In this document: positions 27,644 to 37,300 of the stretch, piece by piece
Layout: each line of letters begins with the position of its first letter
Numbering within the stretch: the first letter of the stretch is position 1
DNA from: Philopedon plagiatum
Taxonomy: Eukaryota > Arthropoda > Insecta > Coleoptera > Curculionidae
Length of the DNA stretch: 64,000 nucleotides
Assembly (NCBI GenBank): GCA_963971165.1
Contig: OZ020197.1
Span: 40,859,186 to 40,923,185, forward strand
Reading direction: 5' to 3'
Notes under the pieces: generated by a model
Told to the model about the DNA's origin: nothing
Database searches by the model: none
What the model saw: only the letters and a program-made list of their open reading frames with translations
Position numbers and translations under genes: made by a program

Positions 27644-28712
27644 GTTTACTCTACAATCGATTTGGTTACTAGTAACGTTTTGTTTCGTTTTTTGTATGTG
27701 GCTGATGCGACCTAAACTTCACATGCAAATTAACAGCGTTTGGCTACCCTCGGACTATATTAACGACCAAGTATTTTCCACTTGGGTTAGTACAACGAAA
27801 TTTAACGATTTGCACTGGGAGGTATTGACTGCCCTCTGGCGGGGTGTCAAAGATCCTAGTTTGATTACGAAAATACTAAAGAGTGTTCCCGAGACACCGA
27901 CAGAAGAACAGCTTTACAAATTGTTCGTTACATCATACCGTTTGCTTAAACTCTTTGCGAGTACGACCAAATTGCAAGAATTAAGTTTAAAACTGTGGCC
28001 ACTTGTTCCGAAAGGCTGGATTTGGGCCAAATGTTTAGTAAAATGTTTAAATCCTACACTGGAGGAGACCGATTCTAACGACGAATTGCTAAAACTGGAC
28101 ACAGGTACGGTAGATCATTCCTTTTTTATACGCGGTCAAATCGGTTACGAAATTGAAACGGGCCGTTTTCAATCGGACGATATATGGGGCAAATTTATAG
28201 TGACCAATCCGGATAAGAAATTTCCCGAATATCTGTGCTATTCTCGCACCAGATGCCAATACAAATATCAGAGTTTATGGCAGTATAATGTACCTTTGAC
28301 CGAAATGGATGCATTTGAAATAGTCCCTTATTTGTTGAGTATGCAACGGAAATCGGGCTTGATCTATACAAATTGGGTATGTGGAACACGTATGGCTTGC
28401 TTTTATCCCCAAAAGGTTACCGTTTTCGACGAAGAGGCAAAATTCAATTTGCCGGTTCCCTTTACTAACTTGGAAGACTACAAAGTATTTTCTCGACTGG
28501 TAGGCGGTAGAAGGGAAATTTACTTATTCTCGTTCGAAAACGGATATCGGGTAAAACAGTATATCAAGAGCGTTGATGTTCTCTATGGCAAGACAGAACC
28601 TGGAGTTGGAGTTGATACGACGCAAAGCACAGAGTACGTGGTATTTTTGAACTGTAGAATTTATTATAGGAATTCCGTGGCCCTAGAAAAGAAAGATCAA
28701 GTCAATCAGTAG
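27642..28712 (+). CDS. N-terminally anchored viral protein, unknown (356 aa)
   Basis: The first 22 residues are strongly hydrophobic (IWLLVTFCFVFCMWL) and form a signal anchor, followed by a large soluble ectodomain with a few Cys (KCLVKC, CYSRTRC). This topology is that of envelope proteins of the class, including several infectivity factors, but no family motif was recognised. The ATG at 27642 is favoured over 27624 by the TTAAG motif upstream. It is the last gene of the viral block before a GC-rich junction. Confidence 0.65.
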   Translation: MFTLQSIWLLVTFCFVFCMWLMRPKLHMQINSVWLPSDYINDQVFSTWVSTTKFNDLHWEVLTALWRGVKDPSLITKILKSVPETPTEEQLYKLFVTSYRLLKLFASTTKLQELSLKLWPLVPKGWIWAKCLVKCLNPTLEETDSNDELLKLDTGTVDHSFFIRGQIGYEIETGRFQSDDIWGKFIVTNPDKKFPEYLCYSRTRCQYKYQSLWQYNVPLTEMDAFEIVPYLLSMQRKSGLIYTNWVCGTRMACFYPQKVTVFDEEAKFNLPVPFTNLEDYKVFSRLVGGRREIYLFSFENGYRVKQYIKSVDVLYGKTEPGVGVDTTQSTEYVVFLNCRIYYRNSVALEKKDQVNQ

Positions 28713-29051
28713 ATAGTATTGGCCGGTGCAGATTCCTCCCCCCACTCCTCCTCCCCTCACCACTGAGAAGTGGGGGGAGGAATCTGCACCGGCCAAGGAC
28801 CTTCGGCCCTGCCCCCAAGTGGAGGGGGGGCCTCTAGCTCCGCCCATAAGTGGAGGGGAACCTCTAGCCCCGCCTCCGAAGCCCCGCCTCTTAGCACCTG
28901 ATTGGCCGACCCCCCACCTAAGCCCCCACTTTTTCCCACTCCAAACTACTCGAGGGAGGGGATGTGAGAGAAGGGGTTAAAGCTTAAAAGCATTTGTGTA
29001 TTAGTCGTATGTTTAGTACCACTGTTACAAGATCTTACTATTAAAAAGAAA
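28713..29051. other. GC-rich junction between viral block and Polinton 1
   Basis: About 265 bases with unusually high GC and repeated short units (CCTCTAG-CCGCC and AGTGGAGGGG). It includes the hairpin at 28721-28794. Open frames here are Pro/Gly-rich and look like composition artefacts. The sequence differs from both neighbours and may be a separate small insertion or an edge structure. Confidence 0.55.
28721..28794. repeat. Long perfect hairpin (26-bp arms, 22-base loop)
   Basis: Arms 28721-28746 and 28769-28794 are exact reverse complements (starting GGCCGGTGCAGATTCC). It lies nine bases beyond the stop of the last viral gene. Confidence 0.85.
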
Positions 29052-29537
29052 ATGGAAGTAAAATCCAAACGGCAAGAAATGGAATCGATTCATAAGGAAG
29101 AAAAAATTTATTTTCGAAAAACTGCAAGTAGTCTACCCGAGGATAGGCTCTATACTCTGGTGGATGTTGACCGTTACAATTATGATACTGATGACGAAGA
29201 TGAAGATGACTCAGGCATCGAGGATGAAGTTTTGGGAAGTGGTTGCGGAGAAGGTTTAGTTAAAATAAAAAAAATTAACGCATCAGAGACTGTGAAAGAA
29301 AACTATTTAAAACGTGAAGTGTGTGTAATGCAATCATATATAGTAACAACATCAATGACGGGTGGCATGTACAGTATGTGTCATGAGTGCTACTTTTTAT
29401 ATGGTATAGAGCAATCATGCGGCAAACATATACATGTGAACACGCACTACAAGCGCGCTATGGATTGTTGTAGAGACGAAATTAATTGTAAAGTGTGTGA
29501 TCAAATTTTACATCAGATAATTTCACCGGAGGTTTGA
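29052..29537 (+). CDS. Acidic protein with Cys/His-rich end, unknown (161 aa)
   Basis: The middle holds an acidic stretch (YDTDDEDEDDSG). The C-terminal third contains Cys and His in CHEC, SCGKHIH, DCCRDEINCKVCDQ spacing that could bind zinc. It lies at the left end of Polinton 1, but no counterpart is seen in Polinton 2, so membership is uncertain. Not recognised. Confidence 0.5.
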   Translation: MEVKSKRQEMESIHKEEKIYFRKTASSLPEDRLYTLVDVDRYNYDTDDEDEDDSGIEDEVLGSGCGEGLVKIKKINASETVKENYLKREVCVMQSYIVTTSMTGGMYSMCHECYFLYGIEQSCGKHIHVNTHYKRAMDCCRDEINCKVCDQILHQIISPEV

Positions 29538-29928
29538 ATAATTTGTAACAAACCAGCTGTACAGAAAATCGTAAATCATAGAATAGAAAAAACAACTTTA
29601 GAAGGATGTATTTGAGGATTTTTGCTTTACAAAATTATTTAGCTATTGTAAGTATACAATTTGGATTTTTAAATATATTTAGTTTAATAAAAATTTTAAT
29701 TGTAACTTTGTGTTTATATTTTCCTATACAACATTATAGTAACTTAATTATTCTTGCGATAGATAAATGAAAAATTGAATGAAAGATTGGATTTTATTTA
29801 TATGTCTATAGTTATAACAATAGTTATTATTCATACATTGTGCCAATATCACTATTCATACATTAACATTCAGTAACATAATTTTTAATTCAGACGATAA
29901 AGAGAGGACGTGAAAAGTAAAAATTTTA
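29538..29928. other. AT-rich intergenic region
   Basis: No gene or repeat seen. AATAAA-like signals occur near 29690 downstream of the plus-strand gene. Confidence 0.4.
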
Positions 29929-30408
29929 TTAATAGCAATTTTTATAATTGTATAACAGTTTTACATTCTCCAATGCACAATGCCAAGCTTCTACCGTTTT
30001 ATGAAAATAACACTCGGGAACCTTTTTATATTTACTTAATTTTGGTTCATTAGAAATCGGAATACTAATAATGCTTTCACTGTCTAAAACTTTTTGCAAA
30101 AATTTTGACTTTTCAACTCCTTTTACATATACTTTGGGTTTATTAAATAAAGAATATATATTTTTAAGGATATCATCAATTTCATTTAAGTCAATGTATC
30201 CAGATTCCCAGTTCAAGCCGTGATATGTTTCACACCATGTAACAATTTTATTATCTTCAGAAGATAACACGCTTCTTTTAAAGGGAGGCTTAAATAAAAA
30301 ATTTGAAAGGCGAAATCCATCATAAATTGCTACTTCTTTAGGAATGTAACCAAAGGAGCAAGTATACCCTTGAATGTCAATAAAAATGTGTGAAGTGCAT
30401 TCCTTCAT
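29929..30408 (-). CDS. Conserved Polinton protein with DIQG motif, unknown
   Basis: Clearly related to the gene at 57815-58309 of Polinton 2. Both begin with a strand ending in DxQG (FIDIQGY here, VVDVQGF there), followed by KEVAIYDG or KELAIYDG, a LFKP motif, HGL-Y/W-SG and a VYVKG or IYVKG strand. The first acidic strand and alternating pattern suggest an RNase-H-like or exonuclease-like fold, but this is inference. In Polinton 2 the gene follows the hexon gene, whereas here it lies at the opposite end of the element, next to polB. The frame is intact (159 aa). Confidence 0.65.
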   Translation of the reverse strand: MKECTSHIFIDIQGYTCSFGYIPKEVAIYDGFRLSNFLFKPPFKRSVLSSEDNKIVTWCETYHGLNWESGYIDLNEIDDILKNIYSLFNKPKVYVKGVEKSKFLQKVLDSESIISIPISNEPKLSKYKKVPECYFHKTVEAWHCALENVKLLYNYKNCY

Positions 30409-30539
30409 GGTGTGCAGTGAAGTGAAGTATTGTTCTTAAAAAGTCGCTTTTAAAATCAACATTGTGGCGCAGTTGCTTTAATTATAATAAAGAAAAAGAT
30501 GTTATAAAGAAAATATATTTAAAAACAAGCAATATACAA

Positions 30540-30956
30540 CTAAAAATTATACTTATAATTAAAAATATATTTACATAACCTTTTCGGCTGTTTTCGCCGC
30601 ACTGGTGAACAACTCAAATAGTTCTTTTTTATATCACACACACTCGAACAGTTTGGCGCGCTGCTGCTGCCGTTGGCTGTGCTGGCTGTGAGGGTGGTGT
30701 TGACTGTCAGGATGGTGTTGCTGCTGCCGTTGACTGTGCTGGCTGTGAGGGTGGCGCCCACTGCTGAGTCGTTAGTCAATGTTGTGGATTCTGAAAACCG
30801 GCTCGGAGAATTCGGCCTTGTAGGGATATCCCAAATCCACAAATCAAGTAACAATGCTTCCGTATCCGAATGAAGCGTGTCGCAAAACTCACTAAACTGT
30901 GGAAAACTCATTTTAGACACTTTTTGCCGCAAAGCTTCACTCATTTGTAATTTCAT
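30540..30956 (-). CDS. Ser/Thr-rich protein with internal repeats, unknown (138 aa)
   Basis: The N-terminal 45 residues look folded (SFPQFSEFCDTLHSDTEALL). The middle is made of two near copies of TLTASTVNGSS separated by ILTVNT, and the end is basic. The repeat arises from a short minisatellite in the DNA (30665-30765). No family recognised; possibly a Polinton accessory gene. Confidence 0.45.
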   Translation of the reverse strand: MKLQMSEALRQKVSKMSFPQFSEFCDTLHSDTEALLLDLWIWDIPTRPNSPSRFSESTTLTNDSAVGATLTASTVNGSSNTILTVNTTLTASTANGSSSAPNCSSVCDIKKNYLSCSPVRRKQPKRLCKYIFNYKYNF

Positions 30957-31089
30957 TGTACTGTTCGTATTGTTTATTTAAGGTAAGTACTGAAAGTATT
31001 ATCTCTCAAGTAAAAAGCAGATTAATTGTTCGTGAATGCTCTGTCGAATTTATATTCGTTGATTAAAAATTATTAATAGTATAAAAAAG

Positions 31090-31600
31090 GTTGTTTACCG
31101 CTGTTGACCGTGCGAACATTGTACTGCCTTGCAGGTCGACCACCGCTGTCGACCGCTATACCCCGCCCAGACAACATTCTCTTTTGCTTAACCAAAAACC
31201 CAGAACCAAAGGTTGTCAACCGCTGTTGACCGGGCGTTGGCTGTCTCTCCGTGTGAACACGGTACTATCTTGCAGGTCAACCACCGCGACCGACCGCTAA
31301 GCCCCGCCCAGACAACAATCTCTTTACGTGGACATTGGACTACCTGATAGGTTGACCGCTCTACCCCGCCCAGGCAACATTCTCTTTTGCTTAGCCAAAA
31401 ACCAGAACCAGGGGTCGATCACCGCGGCCGACCGCTATGCTCAGCCCAGACAACAATCTCTTTACGTGGACCTTGGACTATCTGATAGGCTGGCCGCTAT
31501 ACTCCGCCTAGACAACATTCTCTTTGCACAGACATTGGTCTACCTGCAGGTCGACCGCCCAACCCAGGACAACATTCTCTTTACGTCTTCTTGCGCTTCA
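31090..31600. repeat. Degenerate tandem repeats around CCCGCCCAGACAACATTCTC
   Basis: The core (with CAACAATC or CAACATTC variants) occurs at about 31161, 31301, 31363, 31441, 31502 and 31563, giving intervals near 60, 78 and 140 bases. Intervening parts repeat TTTACGTGGACATTGGACTA, GCTTAGCCAAAAACCAGAAC and GCAGGTCGACC-type segments in alternation. GC content is well above the surroundings. Open frames in it are shadows of the repeat. Confidence 0.75.
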
Positions 31601-31716
31601 TATTAGGTGCTATCTGCAAGTTATACCTCGAGCTCGATAGAATACAGTTGTGACATCCGTTTAATTGTTTCGTTACTCCTTTTCTTGTGTTTTGTGATAT
31701 CTATTTTTCTGTAAGT

Positions 31717-32481
31717 ATGGCTTTTATTGATTTAACTTCCTTTGATTTACGATATGCTTGTAAGGTTCATGATTATATGGATTGTCAGTTTTGTGAAATG
31801 ACCGCGGAACAGATAGTTGCGCTTGACTCGGCCAATAATATTGAAAGTGATATCTTTAACGATATTAAAATGGATGATTATATTGATAATAATTTTATTG
31901 AAGGTCCAGATGATATGAGTAACAATATAATCATCAAATATTGCAATGAAGACTCACCTCAAGTTATTTCCGAAGTGGAAGCGCAAATATCCGCTTCTGA
32001 AACTGATGGAACTCGCTCACATATAGTTTCAAATTTAAAAGAATCCGACATTTTACCAAATTTGTATAACTGCTTAAAATATGCGTCAAGTTCTAATGAT
32101 AAAATTTCCGCGTCAACAGTTAATTTTAACGATGTAAAAAATATAAATTGTGTTAGTGAACCTCAAACAAATAGGGTTGGGTTATATTCGCCTGTTACAC
32201 CAGTTCCAGAAGTGGTTGACGATGAACTTTTTATATGTCCGATAAAATCAGCTTTGAATTTAATTTCGGAATCTGAAATGCAAGAGAAAACACCTACTTT
32301 AAATTTAAATGGTGTAGAAATTGTAGAGATTTATAAAAATATTAATTGTATGACTGTATCAACCGCACAGCCAGACGGACAGCCATACGAACAAACTATT
32401 GATTCACATATTTTATCGGAAGAAGGGACAGAAACAATTGCACCGCCTGACAGACATACAGTCGAACAAACTGCTGATTAA
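31717..32481 (+). CDS. Acidic Polinton-located protein, unknown (254 aa)
   Basis: The chosen ATG follows a pyrimidine-rich leader; a longer frame begins at 31687. A short Cys/His group near the N-terminus (YACKVHDYMDCQFCEM) is followed by a long, acidic and probably disordered chain. Just after its stop a second frame (about 32535-32750) remains open with protein-like sequence (SVNDVPRSCG), so the gene may have been longer. Not recognised. It lies directly upstream of polB in the same direction. Confidence 0.45.
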   Translation: MAFIDLTSFDLRYACKVHDYMDCQFCEMTAEQIVALDSANNIESDIFNDIKMDDYIDNNFIEGPDDMSNNIIIKYCNEDSPQVISEVEAQISASETDGTRSHIVSNLKESDILPNLYNCLKYASSSNDKISASTVNFNDVKNINCVSEPQTNRVGLYSPVTPVPEVVDDELFICPIKSALNLISESEMQEKTPTLNLNGVEIVEIYKNINCMTVSTAQPDGQPYEQTIDSHILSEEGTETIAPPDRHTVEQTAD

Positions 32482-32580
32482 AAAGAAAATTCCACAAATC
32501 TGCAATCCCCTTCAAGAGTGAACTGGATAAATTTTTGCAAGCTAAACCTAAAAAAATCATATCAGTTAATGATGTGCCAC

Positions 32581-32618
32581 GTAGTTGTGGAATAATGAAG
32601 TCATTATTCCACAACTAC
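32581..32618. repeat. Perfect palindrome, 18-bp arms
   Basis: GTAGTTGTGGAATAATGA and its exact reverse complement are separated by only two bases. It lies between the 31717 gene and polB. Confidence 0.85.
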
Positions 32619-32891
32619 TTTTCTTTAGATGAGGCTTGTAAAAATTTAAAAAGAAATTTTGTTAAGGAAGTTTTACATAGGCAGGGAAATCTTTTAAATC
32701 AATGTGGAAGTATGTTTTTTAAGCCATGCTTTGAATCAAAAGATATATAAAACACATTTTCAACTCTTTCCCCCCACTCCTTGAGTATCCATTTCCCACC
32801 CTTATTATCCTCTCCTGACAGATTTATTGGCTACCTTCCCGCGATTCCACTGTTTAAACTAAAGTCATCATTTTATTTCCTCAGTATAGAA

Positions 32892-34020
32892 ATGACCTTC
32901 TTGTGCACACTGTGTTTACGTGAGTTTAAGCAAAAGTATAATCTTGAGCGACATCTTAAAGAAGTTTGTTTAGAAAATAAATATGTCTCAAATACCGATG
33001 ATTACATAATTGATGGTAAGTTATTTTTTCTTCAACATTTTATTTTTACTTATTGTGATTTATTTTTTAGTTAATAAAAACTCACAAGAAAAAGTTCGAC
33101 ACTGTCCCGATTGTGACGTCAGCGTCTCAAATGTGTGTTGGACTTCGCATTTAAAATCAAATGCTCACAAATTAAAAGTCTTCAAGCTTAGTGAACCTGG
33201 TATAGAAATACTAAACAGTGCATTTCAATGCAGAATTATTTCATATAAAATATCTTCCCCAAAGCACTTTGTTGATTTAAAGGAATTCCAAGAAAATGTG
33301 CAGAATAAGGTTGTTAAAGTTGTTGAACATGAATTGAAAAAGCACAATGCCCTCAAAATTAATATGGAACTGTTTGGATTGTACTATTTACCAACTTCTA
33401 CAACGTCTGAAATTAAATCTCACAATACAATTTTCGAAGTTGTAACACAATCTACAAATATAATTACGTTATATGAAAAATTAATGGGAATAATTCATGG
33501 AAAACTTGATGAATTTGCTGAAGGCGACTCAGGTGTGTATAAGGTTATGCATATTTATTAGTTTTAGAAAAATCTATAAATTTTACAATTGAAATTAAAA
33601 AAGCTAAATCATTATCGTTTTATTTTAGGATGGATTCTCCAACAAATTCTTCACCTTGAAGTTAATGTGAATAAGTATAATCCGTTGAAGAGTTCATCGT
33701 ACATACCTTTACCAAAAGAAGTTCAATGGAAAAAAGCCATTGTTAATGTGCAAAATAATGATCAGTTTTGTTTTGGCTATGCAGTTGTATCAGCTTTTTA
33801 CCAGGGTGATCCCCGAAATCCAGCATCATATCCACATTTTGGACAGTTATTCAACTTTGAAGGTATAGACTTTCCAGTATCTATTAAAGACATTGCTAAA
33901 TTTGAAGAATTAAATAATGTGTCAATTAATGTTTATGCTTTAGAACTCGTGTGTAAAAATGGAAAAAACATTTATGAGGTGATTGGGCCCATACATTTTT
34001 GCAAGGTTAGATATAGTAAC
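32892..34020 (+). pseudogene. polB: Polinton 1 DNA polymerase B, 5' part (three exons)
   Basis: The N-terminal part of a protein-primed family-B DNA polymerase that replicates the element. Exons 32892-33015, 33071-33532 and 33629 onward are joined by GT-AG introns at the same places as in Polinton 2. Exon 1 encodes a zinc finger (CTLC, then HLKEVC) and exon 2 another (CPDC with H-x5-H). Exon 3 starts at GWILQQIL and contains NVQNNDQFCFGYAV. The exon is interrupted at 34020 by the BEL/Pao insertion; polymerase sequence resumes at 40054 in the same frame after the second copy of the target duplication. Confidence 0.8.
34016..34020 (+). repeat. BEL/Pao target-site duplication, left copy (GTAAC)
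   Basis: Five bases directly before the 5' LTR, repeated at 40049-40053 directly after the 3' LTR. Confidence 0.85.
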
Positions 34021-34240
34021 TGTCAAGGCCCATTTTGCCTTTTGTTATTTTTTAAGTTAATATAAGTTTGGTTCTAAGACAAAAACAGTATAACAACAAT
34101 GTAACGTGTCGTCATGAAAGTCTTTACCAACATGTCTGACAGTTTGACGTACCTACAAGTTTGTTCTCTAAAAAAGTAAAAATAAAACGTATTTATACAG
34201 TCCACAAAAAGAAGAATTGTTTTATTGAAGGGCCTAAACA
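34021..34240 (+). repeat. 5' LTR of BEL/Pao element
   Basis: Starts TG and ends CA. Identical by eye to 39829-40048. Confidence 0.9.
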
Positions 34241-34396
34241 TTGGTCATTCCCACCGGATAAAGAAATCAGCTACCGAAGAAGAATAGTGTTGGAAATCGG
34301 AAGAAAATTAGTACATGTTCCACAAAGGGTTTCCGGCATTCGGTAAGAGAATCAACTTGTTATTAGAATAGGTACTGTTCGGCCTGCACGGAAAAG

Positions 34397-37300
34397 ATGT
34401 CGGACGAATCAGAGTTAAAGATCAAAAAAGGAAATTTGAAAGGTAAATTGACCAGATTCAAAAGTTTTATTGAAAAATATAATAAGAATAGTTTGACAGA
34501 AGATGTAGTCGCAGAAATTGAAATTAGGTTAGAAAGTATAGAAACCATTTTGAGCGAATTTAATGAAATTATTTTACAATTAATAAATTTAGAAAAGGCT
34601 AATAAAGCGGTGTTCCTCAAAGAAGAGGAAGAATTTGAAGATAAATATTTTAGTGTTGTAAGTCAGGCTAAATTATATTGCAAAAGTTTTAATACTGTCG
34701 GTGATGAATCGGTGGCAGGTTCGAATACAAGTAGTCACAGTGTTGTTTTTAATAGGTCAAAACCTGTAAAGTTACCACCAATATCCCTACCGACATTTGA
34801 CGGCAAATACTGCTCGTGGCTAGAATTTAAAGATATTTTTGTTAGCTTGGTAGATCAAAACGATACATTGAGTGATGTTCAGAAATTCTATTATTTAAGA
34901 GTGTCATTAGATAAAAATGTCCTTAAGGTAATACAGTCTATCGAAGTTTCTGGGGTAAATTATCCTGTCGCATGGCAGTTGTTAGTCGATAGATATGAAA
35001 ATAAGGCTCTTATGATTCATAATCATATTCAAAGTATTTTTGAACACCCTAATCTGATTGGGGAGTCACATTCCGGCTTGAGAAGTTTGTTTGATTCAGT
35101 TACGAGTCACCTTAGGTCACTAACAAGTTTGGGCGAAAGGACTGATTCGTGGGACCGGCTTATTATTTATATATTGGCAAATAAATTTGATTCGGTGACG
35201 CGCCGCGATTGGGAAAATTATATTCATCAAGGTGACCTGCCAGATTTGAAGGATATGAGCAAATTTCTCAAAGCGAAGTGTGACATTTTAGAAAAATTAG
35301 AATTTACCAAACAAGATAAACCCACAGTGATTACCAAACAAGATAGACCCACAGTGCAAAGGTCAAGAAGACCAGGAAGCTGTGGTTTCCCTGTCTTAAA
35401 TAATCAAAGTAGAATTGAATGTTATTATTGTGACCAAGACCATTCAATTTTTAAATGTGAGACATTTTTAAAATTGACGGTCGAGCAGAGAATTAAAGCA
35501 GTAAAAGGGCTAAAATTATGTCTAAATTGTTTACGACATACACATCCGTCATGGAAGTGTAAATTAAATAAGTGTCCAAAATGTCGTAAACCTCATAATA
35601 CCTTACTCCACTTGGAAAATATTGAGAATAAAAATTCTGATGCAAGCAGTCCCGTGCCCGGAAACCCAGGTGTAACGCAGCAGACTGCCGCCACCATTTC
35701 TGCCGAGTCTACCGTCGTCGCACACGTGAAGGAGAGCACTGTTGCCGCAAATTGTACATTTTCGGAAGTGCTACTTTCTACGGTTCTTGTTGAAATAAGA
35801 AAAGAGAATACAAAAATAAGGTGTCGAGCTCTATTAGACAGCGGGTCTCAAAGTAATTTTATTTCAGAGTCGCTGTGTCAGAAGTTAAATTTAAGGCTAG
35901 ATAAAATAAAACATGCAGTTAAGGGAATCGGGGAATCCTTGTCAAATATAAGTAGACAAGCAAATATTGAAATTAATTCATGCATTAATAATCGTTTTAA
36001 AAGAAACATTAGTTGTCTAGTATTGAATAGAATCACAGATAGGTTACCTAGTTTGACTTTTAATAAAAATTTAATAAATTTACCGTCAGACTTAGAACTT
36101 GCTGATCCGGAGTTTAATATATCTAAAGAAATTGATCTTTTACTGGGCTCAGAAATATTTTGGTCGGTGATTAAACAAGGGCAGAGGTCACTTGGCCCGA
36201 AATTACCTGTACTTCAAAATACGTCATTTGGTTGGGTAGTTGCAGGCAATATGTCAATAAATTCTGGTTTTGCTAGTAATTCAATTAATTGCTTAAGTAC
36301 TTCTTTACAAGACGCTTCCGTGGATAAGCAAATAATAAAGTTTTTTGAACTTGAGGAAGTTTCTAATAAGAAAATAGTTTTTTCTGAGCCAGAAAAATAT
36401 TGCGAAGAGTATTTTGGAAAGACTACTTCTAAAGATGAGAAAGGCAGGTATGTAGTGAGTATACCTTTTAAAGATAAGGTTTCGGATTTAGGTAAGTCTA
36501 GAGACACTGCGCTGCAACGATTTTATTCATTGGAAAGGAAATTAAATAATAACCCTAGTTTGAAACATGATTACATAGAATTCATGACAGAGTATCTTAC
36601 ATTAAATCATATGTCCGAATATAACGACGAAGGTGAAGAAGAGGAGGGATATTATTTACCTCACCACGCAGTGGTAAAAGAAACAAGCCTAACGACTAAA
36701 TGTCGCACAGTATTTGACGCTTCATGTAAGACTACATCTGGACTATCACTAAATGACGTACAGTATACAGGACCGACGTTACAGCAGGATATTTTTGATA
36801 TTTTAGCTAGATTTAGGATTTACGAGTACGTAATGACTGGTGACATTAGTAAAATGTACCGTCAAATATTAATTAATGAAAACTATCAAAAGTATCATAA
36901 AATATTTTGGAGGTCAAATATTGAGGATGAGTTAAAATGTTATAAGTTAAAAACAGTCACATATGGAACCGCGTCAGCTCCCTATTTAGCTGTTAAATGT
37001 CTATTTGATATAGCTGAACAAAATAAAAATAACAAAATAATTAGTAATGTAGTGAAACGCGATTTTTATATGGACGATCTGTTGACAGGAGCTAATTCAG
37101 AAGATGAGATTTTGTATATTCAAAAAAACGTTTCGAATATGTTGGCTCAATCAGGGTTTGAATTACGTAAGTGGTTGTGCAACAACCAGAATATATTGAA
37201 TAAATTTCAAGTAAATAGTAATTTAGATATGAGTATATTAAATATTGGAGATAATGAACCTAACAAGACCTTTGGCATATTTTGGGATGCAAACGGTGAT

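Larger units (their letters stand above)
6244..28712. other. Endogenous naldavirus-like dsDNA virus block
   Basis: About 22.5 kb of tightly packed, apparently intronless genes on both strands, with a more even base composition and many CG dinucleotides compared with the AT-rich flanks. It holds LEF-4-like, VLF-1-like, PIF-1/2-like, PIF-5-like and possible Ac81-like genes, which are core genes of baculoviruses, nudiviruses and relatives. DTAAG late-promoter motifs sit next to many start codons. DNA polymerase, helicase, P74, LEF-8 and LEF-9 were not found, so this is a partial genome or one cluster of a dispersed set. It lies between a Harbinger element and a Polinton, consistent with chromosomal integration. 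No integration-site repeats were seen. Confidence 0.75.

Noticed and set aside
28726..28980. Pro/Gly-rich open frames on both strands
   Set aside because: Created by GC-rich repeats and the hairpin; no stop codons for compositional reasons.
30673..30873. Val/Leu-rich open frame
   Set aside because: Antisense shadow of the Ser/Thr repeat in the 30540-30956 gene.
31091..31606. Open frames of 69 and 92 codons
   Set aside because: They translate the tandem repeats and change frame between units.
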